Positions 38,513 to 49,526 of a stretch of DNA of 64,000 bases are shown one piece after another. A program made the position numbers and the translations under genes. The DNA is from Histoplasma ohiense (taxonomy: Eukaryota > Ascomycota > Eurotiomycetes > Onygenales > Ajellomycetaceae): positions 930,001 to 994,000 of the forward strand of contig JAEVHH010000007.1 of the NCBI GenBank assembly GCA_017607445.1. The letters are read 5' to 3'. Within the stretch, counting starts at the first letter, position 1; the number at the start of each line of letters is the position of its first letter. The notes below the pieces were generated by a model. That model was not told where the DNA came from. It worked only from the letters and a program-made list of their open reading frames with translations, and did not search any database.

Positions 38513-38783
38513 TGTAAGAGATGGTTGTAGGTATAATTATGAGAGTAGTGTGAAGTACACACATAGAATGTTAAGAAGATAGCAATCTCTATTATTCAAA
38601 GCTAATCACTGATCTTCTAATATCTACAGATATCAGTGAGCATTATATAGATGACCTTCATGTGCTACAGCTGTCTATGATGCCATGCACTATGTCCCTC
38701 TTCATTAATTCTGGTGTGTTCTGTGTTCTTCTATCGCCACATAGCTATTTCCTAATATAGATATCTCCGTTGCGCCTATTACA
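38513..38783 (-). repeat. 5' LTR of element C
   Basis: 271 bp, same length as the 3' LTR. It differs at about 18 positions, all transitions at CpG or CpC/GpG sites, concentrated in the part nearest gag. The outer 60 bp are nearly unmutated. Confidence 0.95.
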
Positions 38784-38788
38784 ATGGA
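38784..38788. repeat. Target-site duplication of element C (right)
   Basis: ATGGA, matching 31635-31639. Confidence 0.95.
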
Positions 38789-39176
38789 GCCTCTGAAGCT
38801 CATCACTCTCAAAATCCTCATATTCTTCTTCACACCCTTCTCTTCCTCTAATGCCTCTGCTCTGAAAGAATCAGACACAATCACAGCCTTCAAAACCTGC
38901 ACCTCTGCAGGCTCAGCTGCCACTCAGCACTGAGATTATAGAGCATTCACCTCTGCTCTGTCTCAAGCAGACAGCATCACCAGATGAGGTGTGTTCAATC
39001 ATTTAACTAAACAACAAAAACAACTTTTGTAGCTGGTCATGTTCTTCTCAGCCACCACCCCCATGAAGATAAACACTTGCCCACATATAATGCACCTCAG
39101 AAGAGGTGTATCATATATCTAGCATCATTATCAGTATATCAACATTGCTAAGAGCACTACTATCTATCCAAAAGCA
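38784..39176 (-). pseudogene. Antisense ORF of B1, middle part
   Basis: The reverse strand of 38789-38923 reads AAEPAEVQVLKAV..., homologous to the B2 frame starting at 40408. It joins the 31190-31639 part once element C is removed. B2 inserted upstream of it at 39177-39181. Confidence 0.6.
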
Positions 39177-39181
39177 AATTT
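39177..39181. repeat. Target-site duplication of B2 (left)
   Basis: AATTT, repeated at 46612-46616. Confidence 0.92.
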
Positions 39182-39451
39182 TGTGAGGTGTAGTGATAGT
39201 GTGAAGAGTAACAGTAGAAGATAGTCTATAGCGTAGCAGAGATAATAGTAATATATTGTAAAGTGTAGTATAGTAGTGTAATGTAGTGTAGTGTAGCTAA
39301 TTGCTAAGGAAGAAAAGAAAGAGAAAGAAGATGTGCGAAATACATACATTGATATATATATATACATATAGAAATAGTGGTAGTGAGAGTATAATGGAAA
39401 GAGGTAAGAATAAGTGAAGATAATAAGGAAATAATAAATGAGTGCATTACA
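39182..39451 (-). repeat. 3' LTR of B2
   Basis: 270-bp family B LTR in minus orientation, followed on its right by the purine tract (complement of GGGGCAAT). CpGs partly retained. Confidence 0.92.
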
Positions 39452-39815
39452 ATTGCCCCTCTTTTTTATAAGAGCTGCTCTCAGTGATTGTATAGATTGC
39501 TTGCTAGTAGATAATTGCATTTTCATATTGTAAGTTCTGCTTGTTGATAGCAGTGTATTGATCATGTTCTCTAGATAGCTTGTATATGCGTTGTTATTGA
39601 TTTCTTAATGAGGTGGAATTGGTGGATTCTTTGATTGCTAGAGATTGTGTGCAGAGAAGCAAAAAGAATTTCTTTCTTTTTGAAGATTTCTCTTCTCTTT
39701 TAATTTGATTATCATCAAAACTCTTTGCCCTTCTGCTGTGATTTTCTTGTTTCTAATTTAATAAAGATTTTTAAATTTTCATCAGTTCTCTCTCTTCCTC
39801 CCCTCTTTTTTTGAA

Positions 39816-41040
39816 ATGGGCTCTCTTGAATATTCTGATTTTAAGTAAGTTGTTTCCTTGCTGATGCTTATCACATATTATTGCTGGTGTTCCTTGTCAG
39901 TGGTGTTATTAGTGTGGTCACATGCACCACTAGCTCATTTCTGTATAGTGCTATTTGCTGTTTGCTTGTTATATTGCTCTAGCTCTAATCATGTGATGCA
40001 CAACAGTTGAATTCTGTGTGAATGTTGTGTTTCTAGACTTGAGAATGTTGATTTTTGATGTGTGTTGAGGTCAAATACTCAGAAGTGTTGTGAGGCTTGT
40101 GCCTCTGCAGAAAAATTCTGCAAACTCATGAATAATTCTCTTTAATTCTTATTTTCTTTTTCTTTTTCTTCAAATTTGCTTTTGAATAGTGATATACTGA
40201 TAATAATGCTAGATGCGTGATACGCCTCTTCTGAGGTGCATCATGTGCAGATGAGTGTTTATCTTCATGAGAGTAGCAGCTGAAGAGAATATGATCAGCC
40301 ACAAAAGTTGTCTTTGTTGTTTAGTTAAATGATTGAACACATCTTGTCTGATGATGCTGTCTGCTTAGAGCAGAGCAGAGGTGAATGCTCTATGATTTCA
40401 GTGTTGAATGACAGCTGAGTCTGCAGAGGTGCAGGTTTTGAAGACTGTGGTTGTATCTGATTCTTTCAGAGCAGAGATATTAGAGAAAGAGAGGGTTTTG
40501 AGAATGATGAGCTCTGAGAGCTCTACAGTGAAGAAGTTGACTGAGAAGAGATTGATGAAAGAGAAGTTGACTGAAGAGTCAATGAAGAAGATTGTGAAGA
40601 CACTGATGACTGCAGCAGTGTCTGTGATGTCTGCTTCTCTTGTCAATTTGCCACTGACATCTGTGGAGCAGAGAGAGAGAGTGTCTCAGATGATGAAGAA
40701 GTGGGAGAAAAAGATGAAAAGAAATATCTTTCTTCATCAGATGTGCTGAAGAATGAATAGATTGATGAGAAAAGAGAGATGTGAGAAGACAAATGTCTTG
40801 TGGAATAGATATTTGTCTATATCTCTGCATCCAAAATGAATGCTGGTAATATACAAATACCAGAAGGAGTATTGGATGAGAGTGGCAGAGAGAGAGAATG
40901 AGAGAGATGATGAGAGAGAGAAGAGAAAATGAAAGATGAAGAGTGAGATGAGAGTGAATGAATTGAAGATCTTTAGACTTTTCTTAGAACTCATTTTCTT
41001 TGTTTTTTTCTTGTTTGTATGTTTTATTTTTTGTATTTAA
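39816..41040 (+). pseudogene. Antisense accessory gene of B2
   Basis: Plus-strand gene antisense to B2, between pol and the 3' LTR. A possible first exon (ATG 39816, MGSLEYSDF) is followed by GTAAGT. A Cys-rich segment has CX2CX6C at 40089-40121. The last exon frame runs from about 40408 to TAA 41038-41040 (about 210 codons), broken only by TGA, and encodes a Lys/Glu/Arg/Met-rich, probably coiled-coil region. I could not fix the exon joins, because phases around 39845-39910 do not close cleanly. Position, orientation and cysteine motif match the antisense gene of element C. Function unknown. Confidence 0.55.
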
Positions 41041-41339
41041 TATACTCAAATTGAATTTTTTTCTTTTTCTCTTTTTCTCTGATAAAATTCTTCTAAAAAA
41101 AAATACATTTAATTGGAGTTTGAGTGAGATTTGTACTTCTAGCATTTTTTGATTTAGAATTTGTGCTTCTGATGTCTTTCAACTTGATGTTTGTACTTTT
41201 GATGTTTGAGAGTATGTTGATTTTGTATTTGTTATTTGTTTTCTTGTTTGAGAAAGATTTCAAATGTCTGAGTGTTCAATATGTTTTCTTTCAGTTTTCA
41301 TATATCATCACTAAAATCTCAATCTATTCATCTCATAAG

Positions 41340-44300
41340 ATATTCTGAAGATTTGTTTTTTTGTTGTTGTTTTTCAAAAATTTCTTCAACTTGATATTCT
41401 TCTTCATCATTGATAAGTTCTGATTCTGATTCTGATAGAGCTCCATTTCTGTGGTTGTATGACTTCAATAAAGATATATAGAATACAGAATGAATGCTTC
41501 TATATGAAGATGACAGTTCTAGTTTGTATACTTGTTTTTCAATGATATTCAGAATTTTAAAGAATTCAACATATTTATGATCAAGTTTGTGAACTGGGTG
41601 CAGCAATTGAAGATTTTTTACATTGAGTATGATATAGTCATCTATTTTAAATTGTTGAAGCTTATGTTTTGTATTATAATAGATTTTCTGTGTTTGTTAT
41701 GTCTTTTGTAGATTCTTGATGAGTTTATGATGTGTTTCCTCAATATGTTTCACACAGCTAGCAGCATGTATGGCAACTGATTGTGGTGATTTGCTGATAT
41801 TAATTTTCAAATCAGATTGATATCTCATTAAGACTTCTGTGAATGTCATTTCAGTAGAGACATGTTGAGAGGTATTATAAACAAACTGTGCTAATGATAG
41901 CCAGTGTGCTCAGTCATCTTGATAATAGTTGATAAAGCATCAGAGATAATGTTTCAAGATTTGATTTTGTTGTTCCATTTGGCCATCTGTTTGAGAGTGA
42001 AAGGCTGTTGAAAGTTTCCAGTGTGTGTCTAGCATATAACAAAAGATGGATCAATAATGGCTTGTAAACAGTGAATCTCAATCAGATATATGGTTTTTGA
42101 GTACTCTGTAAATTGTATAGAACTTGATATAAATGATTTCTGCTAGTTCATCAACTGTAATGTTTTTGATGCAAGGAATATAGATTGTAAACTTGGTATA
42201 TATATCCACAATCACTAAAATTGTATTGTAGATTTGGTGGAGAAATGTAGAGGCTGACAAGTCTGTAATAAAATTTATAGTAATGAATTCAAAAGAATTT
42301 GATGATAAGAGAATTGTACTCAATTCTTCATATTGTCTGTGCTGTTTTGACTTTACTCTTTGACAAGTATCATAAGTGAATATATAATCTTTGACATCTC
42401 TGACTAGCTTATGTCAATAGTATTTGTTCTGAATGCTGTCTATGAACTTTTTTATATCAAAGTGACTCCTCTGCAGATCATCATGATTTGCACTGATAAT
42501 TTCATCAATGAGTATCTTTTATTGAGAGACATATACATGATCATCAGCATGCAATATATCATTCTCAGAAATTGTTTATAGTATATTTTCAGTGACAGTC
42601 ATATTCTTCTCTTTTATCTTCTTTCTTTGCTCAGTAGCAAAAGAATCAATCTTCTGTGCTTTACTCAGAAATGAAATGAAGAATTCAGACATTTCTGTAT
42701 ATACTGAGTTCTCAAAAATAGTCTTATTGACTGCAATCTGAGGCATATATTGCTCAATGCACAACAGAGGGAAAGAGTTTACATGAGAGATAGAAAACAT
42801 CAACATATGAAGCACTTTTCACTCATTAAAAGAAGCATTTTGCTCATTAGAGATCTGTGCACAGACTATATCAGAAGAAATATCATTTTGAAAAGAAGTA
42901 TCAGTTTCTCAATCTAGTCTAACTTCATGTTTCAGCTTCTGTTGCAGAGTAGATAATATAGTTTGATCATTATAGATCTCACTGTAGTCTGTGTAACAAC
43001 TAAGCTCATCAGCTGAATTCTTTGATTCAGAGTGGTGCAGTAATACAAAATCATAAATAGATAAAGCTTTCATTCATCTGATCTGACATCTGTTCAGTTT
43101 CTTAGTTATCATAAAGTACTGCAGATTGGTATGATCAGATCAGACTTGAATTAAATACTGACTTCTCTTCAGATAGTGTCTTCAATTCTTAAATACTGCT
43201 ACAATAGTCAAGAGTTCTTTATCATGAGTATTATAACACATTTTCACATCAATCAACTTTCTTGATCAGAAGACAACTGAATGTCAGTGCTCATTATTCT
43301 GCAACTGTGACAGAATAGCAATGACTGCAAAAGTGAATACATCAGATTTGATCTGAATACACTGAGCTGAGTCAAAATGAGCTAATAGAGAAGTACATAT
43401 AAAGCATGATTTAAGTTCATTGAAAGTGTTTTGAGTATCTTCTGTTCACATAAAAGTGGCTTTTCTTTCCTTCTTCTTGCTCTCTTTTGTAAGTTCAAAT
43501 AATGGGGCTGCAATAGAGGAGAAAGACTTAATAAATCACTGATAGAAATTAGCAAAGCTCAAGAAGAATTGAATCTCTTTAATTGATTTAGATATAGATC
43601 ATTTCACAATAGTGAAGACTCTGTCTGACTTCATCTCAACATCATTTGTATCTATAACAAACCTCAGAAATGAGACTTTGTTCATTTCAAATTCACACTT
43701 AGAGAGTTTTGCAAATAGATTTGCATGCTTGAGATGTTCTAGTATCTTAGTAACATGCACTTTATATTTCTGCTTTGAATTGAAGAATATGAGAATGTCG
43801 TCCAAATAGACAATGCAACATATATCCAACAAATCAGACAAGGCATTGTTAATGTATGCTTGAAATGTTGCTGAAGCATTAGCTAGTTCAAATGACATAA
43901 CTATATATTCAAAATGTTTATATCTTATTCTAAAGACTGTCTTTCAATGATCTTTTGCTGCTATAAGTATGTGATGATAGACATCTTGAAGATTCAGCTT
44001 AGTGAATATCTTGGCTTTTGAAAGTCTATCAAGTAATTCACTTATTAGAGATAGAGGATATTGATTCTTGATGATAATTCAATTTAATTCTCAATAGTCT
44101 ACACAAAGACAGAGTTCATCATTTTTTTTGAGAACAAAGAGAATCAGTGCATCAGCTGAGCTACTGAATGATTGTATTCATTCTTTATCTAATGCATTTT
44201 TTAAATATTCTCTTAGAGCAGCTAACTCAGTTTCAGAGAGATTGTATATCAGTATAAATGAAGATTGTGTATCAGACTTGAGATCTATACAGTGTTTCAT

Positions 44301-46231
44301 CTCTTCTGATCTTTTCACACTTATAGCAGCTTCTTCTGAGAAGATATGTGTGTATGACATGATATAATCAGATAGATCAGTCAGCAAGTCTGAATACACA
44401 GCTGAGAATATATATGAAGTATACTTTGAGTCTTTTGAATATTCTGTAGATAATACTACAAGTATTTCTACTCTAGCTTCTGTGAGAACTTCAGCTAAGA
44501 CATCTTATTCAGAAATAATTTGAAGCTGTTGTTCATCTTCAGAGCTTCTAAAGAAGAATTGTTCATCTGATCAATCTATAAGAGAATTTATTTGTTTTAA
44601 TCAAGAAAATTCTAATACAAGACTGTAATTCTTCATCTTCATCATATGAAAGAAATGAGATGTCTGCTGTGCATTACTCTTGTGATCAGTGACAGTAATT
44701 GCAATGTTATACTCTTCAAAGAAATGCATTATACATTCATCAATTGACTTGATCATTTTGATTTTGCAGTGAGCAGCTTCTAGATTGTGATTCTTTGCTC
44801 AAAATTCATTGACACAGTTCACTTCTGATTCAGAGTCTACTAGCACAAACACTTTTTGCAGACTCTTAGATGTAGTGAGTTTCACTGTGATAGTGAAGTT
44901 TAAAGCATTTTTGCATCAACTTTCTGTATTTATAACTGTCATTGCAAGCTGAATGATGTATCTTAAGTATTTTTTGAGTTTTTTAAGTTCTTTGTGTCTT
45001 TTATATCAGATTTTGAGTTGGATTTGATATTTTTAAATTTGTCTTTGAATCATTTGAAACACAAATCAATGATATGTTCTGATTGCTTGCAATAACAGCA
45101 ATATTTTGATTGAATGAAGTTATTGAACTTTGTAATATCATTTCATCTGTATTTATTTTGTGATCTATTATCAGTATTATTTCTGTTGTTAAAGCTTTGA
45201 GTGAGGTTTTTGAAATTTGACTTCTCTTTAAGCTTCTTCTGTCTCTCTGACAGATTCAATTCTGTCATTGCAAGTTTATATAGAGTGGTATCATAGCTTA
45301 ACTCTTTCAATTTGATTGTATATTTGTTGAATTCTCAGCAAATGAAAGATAGAACTTTCATATAGAGATGTGATTTCTGATGATATTCACTATAAGAATG
45401 CTATAGACATTCTTCAATTGATTGTAAGTGTGAAGTAAATTGTTGAACTGTCTGATCTTCTTGTTGCTCTGTTTTTCAGTACTGTCTATCAGCATCTTGG
45501 AAACTTTTATCTGAATTGATGACTTGACATTGCATTCAACTAACAAATTCTTCCCATGGTGGCAAAGTCCACATATCATGTGTATGTTGATATCAATATT
45601 GTTGCATCTCAACATTGAAATGAGTAATGGCTTCAATGATCTTTCAATGATCATATTCATTGTAGTAATCAAGATCACTGACATGAAAAGTGATAGCAGC
45701 TGTAACAAAATTTTCAAATTCTTTCATACTTTGATTTCAGAACTTTTTCACATCTCTTCAAGAAGAGTAATCACTTATACTGAGATCTCAAAGTTCTAAT
45801 TGTCAAAGTGATATCTGACTACATCTTTCACTGACAGTAGTCACAGCACTTTTCACTAAAATGTTGAATACTTGTAATGTGGCTTTCAGTGATCTGAGAA
45901 TATTTGTAATGTTATTGTGATTATCATTCACACTAGTTGCATCTCTACTGTGATTTGAATGTGCTTCTAGTATATTTCAAATGACTGGAATTGTTTCATT
46001 CAATTCTTGTAGTAAAATGTTGTATCACTGTTGAAGTTCTCACAATTCTTTCTTAGTCTGTAATTTTTTGATTCTTCTGATCACAGTTATTTTCTCAGTT
46101 TTAATTGTACTGAGATCTTCAGAAGAGATATCTTCTTCTGAACTATACTCAGAGTTCAATTCCATAGAAGAAGATGATGCTTGTTGCACACTTTCAGTGA
46201 CAGAAGTATGTGTTTCATGATTTTCTTTCAT
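41340..46231 (-). pseudogene. gag-pol of B2 (degenerate)
   Basis: Same layout as B1 on the other strand: gag from ATG 46231, protease near 44850, RT with intact YLDD (43797-43808), RNase H about 42980-43420, integrase about 41880-42520, chromodomain end near 41340. In-frame TGA codons dominate the breaks, many at the same codons as in B1 but not all, which suggests partly independent mutation. Confidence 0.85.
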
Positions 46232-46341
46232 AATGTTTGTTGCTTTGAATTCAGCAGTAGTATGAGTACAGTGAATGCTGTGAGTAGAGATCATGACTAT
46301 TACTTAATGAACTGTCTCTTGAAGATTGAGTGATTAGAAAC

Positions 46342-46611
46342 TGTGAGATGTAGTGACAGTGTGAAGAGTAACAGTAGAAGATAGTCTATAGTGTAGTGAA
46401 GATAATAGTAATATATTGTAAAGTGTAGTATAGTAGTGTAATGTAGTGTAGTGTAGCTAATCACTAAAGAAGAAAAGAAAGAGAAAGAAGATGTGTGAAA
46501 TACATACATCGATATATATATATACATATAGAAATAGTGGTAGTGAGAGTATAATGGAAAGAGGTAAGAATAAGCGAAGATAATAAGGAAATAATAAATG
46601 AGTGCATTACA
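46342..46611 (-). repeat. 5' LTR of B2
   Basis: 270 bp, minus orientation. The primer-site core lies just inside it (46325-46340, complement of TTCTAATCACTC). Confidence 0.92.
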
Positions 46612-46616
46612 AATTT
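46612..46616. repeat. Target-site duplication of B2 (right)
   Basis: AATTT, matching 39177-39181. Confidence 0.92.
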
Positions 46617-46639
46617 GAAGAAAAAAAAGAAAAAGAAAA

Positions 46640-46978
46640 TAAGAATTAAAGAGGATTACTCACAGATTTGCAGAATTTCTCTGCAGAGGCACAAGCCTCA
46701 CAACACTTCTGAGCATTTGATTTCAGCACACATCAAAAATCAACATTCTCAAGTCTAGAGACACAACATTCACACAGAATCTGACTATTGTGCATCATGT
46801 GATTAGAGCTAAATCTAGAGCAATATAACAAGTGAACAGTGAATGATGCTATACAGAAACAAGCTAGTGGCACATGTGACCACACTAATAACATCACTGG
46901 CAAGGAACACCAACAATAATACACAATAAGTACTCAAGAAACAACTTACTTAAAATCAGAATAATCAAGAAAGCCCAT
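46640..46978 (-). pseudogene. Antisense ORF of B1, Cys-rich 5' part
   Basis: The reverse strand carries a possible first exon (ATG 46978), a GTAAGT donor at 46949 and a Cys-rich segment with CX2CX6C (46702-46670), then a GTGAGT donor. Homologous to B2 39816-40125 and separated from its 3' parts by the B2 and C insertions. Confidence 0.5.
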
Positions 46979-47326
46979 TTCAATAAAAGAGAGAGAGAGA
47001 GAGAACAATGATATAAAAATTTAAAAATTTTTTGGGAATGAGAAATCACAGCAGAAGGGGCAAGAAGTTTTGATGATGATCAAGTTAAAAGAGAAGAGAA
47101 ATCTTCAAGAAGAAAGAAATTCTTTTTGCTTCTCTGCACACAACCTCTGACAATCAAAGAATCCATCAATTCCACCTCATTAGAAAATCAATAACAACAC
47201 ATATACAAGCTATCTAGAAGACACAATTGATATACTGCTATCAACAAGCAGATGGAAATGCAATTATCTACTAGCAAGCAATCTATACAATCACTGAGGG
47301 CAGCTCTTATAAAAAAAGGGGGCAAT

Positions 47327-47597
47327 TGTAATGCACTCATTTATTATTTCCTTATTATCTTCACTTATTCTTACCTCTTTCCATTATACTCTTGCTACCG
47401 CTATTTCTATATGTATATATATATCAATGTATGTATTTCGCACATCTTCTTTCTCTTTCTTTTCTTCCTTAGCAATTAGCTACACTACACTATGTTACAC
47501 TACTATACTATATTACTCTACAATATATTACTATTATCTCCGCTACATTATAAACTATCTTCTACTGTTACTCTTCACACTGTCACTACACCTCACA
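47327..47597 (+). repeat. 3' LTR of B1
   Basis: 271 bp. Differs from the 5' LTR at CpG sites (for example CTCG to CTCA and ATCGATG to ATCAATG). Preceded by the purine tract. Confidence 0.93.
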
Positions 47598-47750
47598 AAT
47601 TTGAACATTGAGTGTGAGCTTTTAAATTTTCTCTTGTATCTTTAAACTCATATGTTCTCATTCTCATACCAGCAATTCTTACAAATGAGATTTTAGATTG
47701 TTCAAATGAATCAGTTATAATTAAAACTGAAGCATCAAGAGCAGCAGAAA
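47598..47750 (-). pseudogene. LINE ORF1, upstream remnant
   Basis: Minus-strand continuation of the LINE ORF1 displaced to the right of B1. It ends with the first cysteine of the knuckle next to the AATTT repeat (47598-47602). Its upstream side is replaced by family B sequence at about 47751. The N-terminus is absent. Confidence 0.78.
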
Positions 47751-48183
47751 ATTCTGATAATAAACAAGTTAAAAAAAAAGAAATCTTCAAAAAAAAAGAA
47801 ATTCTTTTTGTTTTTCTGTACACAATCTCTAGCAATCAAAGAATCCATCAATTCTATCTCATTAAAGAATTGATAACAATGTGTATACAAGTTATCTAGA
47901 GGATGTGATTGACACACTGCTATCAACAAATGACACTTACAATACAGAAATGCAAATATCTACTAGCAAGCAATCTATACAAATTGCTGAGAGCAGCTCT
48001 TATAAAAAAGGGGGGCAATTATAATACACTCATTTATTATTTCTTTATTATATTATCTTTGTTTATTCTTACCTCTTTCCATTATGTTCTCACTACTGCT
48101 ATTTCTATATGTATATATATATGGATGCATGTATTTCACACATCTTCTTTCTCTTTCTTTTCCTTCTTAGCGATTAGCTACTA
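47751..48183 (+). mobile_element. Family B 3' fragment B3
   Basis: Copy of the family B sequence upstream of the 3' LTR (about 47751-48019), then a truncated LTR (48020-about 48183) beginning TATAATAC, a damaged TGTAATGC. It retains an intact TTAGCGATTAGC motif near 48171. It is the last retroelement piece before gene-bearing DNA. Confidence 0.82.
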
Positions 48184-48316
48184 CTATTATTACTACTACA
48201 ATTACTGTGTTTAACTTCTGCAGAGGCTACTAGTGAGCAGGAATTACAATTTTCCGATAGTCTAATTTGGCTATAAACTTGCGTCTTCGAAAAGCTTTTA
48301 AGGTCTCAGCATCGTC

Positions 48317-49526
48317 ATGCTAACCTTCATCCGCCCACTTCGCTGGCCGATATGGTCTACTCTATGGCATTTTATCTCTGTGTTTTCAAGGAGTATTGTT
48401 CGTCCATTCCAATTTCGGCTCAATGGGTCGGCTGAGCCTGGATTTGAGGATGTTGAGCAGTGCACAAGCATAGAAAAGGAGATACGGCAAGTAAGATACA
48501 CCGCCAAACTATAGTTTGTCTTTCGCTAAATTTTTATTGTCTAGCACGCGAAATCAACTCCACCGAAAGATTCACAAACGCACATTGAAGAAAATAGAGC
48601 AGTTGCATGGGACGGAAGCTCGGAACTGGTGGCCTATGAACCTCATTTAAAAGAAGTTCTGGATCATGGCTCAACCTCCATCATTACACGGATCAAACCT
48701 GGGGTTGTTCTCAAATCGCCTCGCTATTCATGGTGGCATTCTCCAACCGCAGAATCCCACGATTCGGTCAAGCATATCAAGCACAGTTTCAATGTTGAAG
48801 AGCAAATTCTTGGAATCTTAGGGGACCACCCTAGAATAATAAAGTATGGGCACTCAAAATCTCATTTCCTTTCTGCACTAATGTATGCTCAGGTTCCTTG
48901 GCCCCTCTGAAATCCCCCGAGGCTTACTTTTTGTTGAGGCCAATGCTGGCAATTTGCAAACATACCTTGACCACGGCAATGGCGTGATTAGTACAATATT
49001 GCGTCTTCAATGGTGCTCCCAAGCTGCAGAAGCTATACGATACATTCACCAGAAAGGCGTCATCCACTCTGATCTACGCCCCGAAAACTATTTGCTGCAC
49101 AGGAATTCCGATGGTATTCTCAATCTATTCCTCAGTGATTTTGGAGGCTCAACTAGCGGTGTCATAGATGGTGGACATCTCCCAGATTCTGGCTTTTTCA
49201 ACCCACGGAAACCTTGGGTATCAACGAAAGCGACAGATATATTCAGCCTTGGATCAGTGTTCTATACGATTATGACTGGTCACTGGCCATACAAGTCTGC
49301 AGGGCCGTTCGGATCATTGAAGGAGAAATTGAGTTACGGAGAAAGGGTGGATGAACTCTTCTCCTTGGGTATGTTTCCCCCAGTTGAAGGTCTAATTGGC
49401 GGAAACATTATACAAGGTTGCTGGATGGAACAGTACGGAGAAGTAGATACAATTGTTCGTGATCAGAGCATCATATTTGAAGAAATTTCGTTACAGGCTG
49501 GGAGGCATGAGAGTGTTGAGTCCTAA
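48317..49526 (+). CDS. Fungal protein-kinase-like protein
   Basis: Three exons: 48317-48490, 48545-48843, 48893-49526. Introns are 54 and 49 bp with GT/AG ends, and the frame closes to 368 residues from ATG 48317. The kinase core is recognisable: VVLKSP as the probable ATP-lysine strand, HSDLRPENYLL as catalytic loop (HSD replacing HRD, Asp retained), LSDFGGS as the metal-binding DFG, and a DIFSLGSVFY segment of the C-lobe. The glycine-rich loop is weak (LDHGSTSIITRI). Fungal lineage-specific kinases of this type are common and mostly uncharacterised, so substrate and pathway are unknown. It begins only about 130 bp from the retroelement block but has normal codon use and intact splice sites, so it is probably functional. 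Confidence 0.82.

Larger units (their letters stand above)
31640..38783 (-). mobile_element. Ty3/Gypsy chromovirus C, full length, with antisense gene
   Basis: Complete 7144-bp minus-strand element. The 3' LTR is 31640-31910, the 5' LTR 38513-38783, and ATGGA duplications lie on both sides. Gag-pol runs on the minus strand (38407 to 33618). A separate spliced gene on the plus strand (32454-33604) lies tail-to-tail with pol. It is less decayed than families A and B and was inserted into B1, so it is among the youngest layers. Confidence 0.95.
39182..46611 (-). mobile_element. Ty3/Gypsy chromovirus B2, full length
   Basis: 7430-bp minus-strand family B element. The 3' LTR is 39182-39451 and the 5' LTR 46342-46611 (270 bp each), with AATTT duplications on both sides. 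It sits in B1, whose sequence AAGCAAATTTGAAG is visible uninterrupted in B2 itself near 40170. It contains gag, PR, RT, RNase H, integrase, chromodomain, and the antisense ORF. Confidence 0.94.
25553..47597 (+). mobile_element. Ty3/Gypsy chromovirus B1 with two nested insertions
   Basis: LTRs at 25553-25823 and 47327-47597 (271 bp each) with matching AATTT duplications. The element's own parts are 25553-31639, 38789-39176 and 46612-47597. Element C (31640-38783) and B2 (39182-46611) are inserted in its 3' region. Removing both gives an element of about 7.4 kb, the same size as B2. A purine tract (AAAAAAAGGGGGCAAT) precedes the 3' LTR. Confidence 0.92.

Noticed and set aside
775..46231. TGA as a reassigned sense codon
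   Set aside because: In-frame TGA is common in the retroelement frames, but the nuclear genes in the same window (KGD2, H2A, H2B, kinase) have no in-frame TGA and the NDUFB9-like gene ends with TGA. TGA in the elements stands for both Arg and Trp positions, which fits mutation of CGA and TGG and not recoding.
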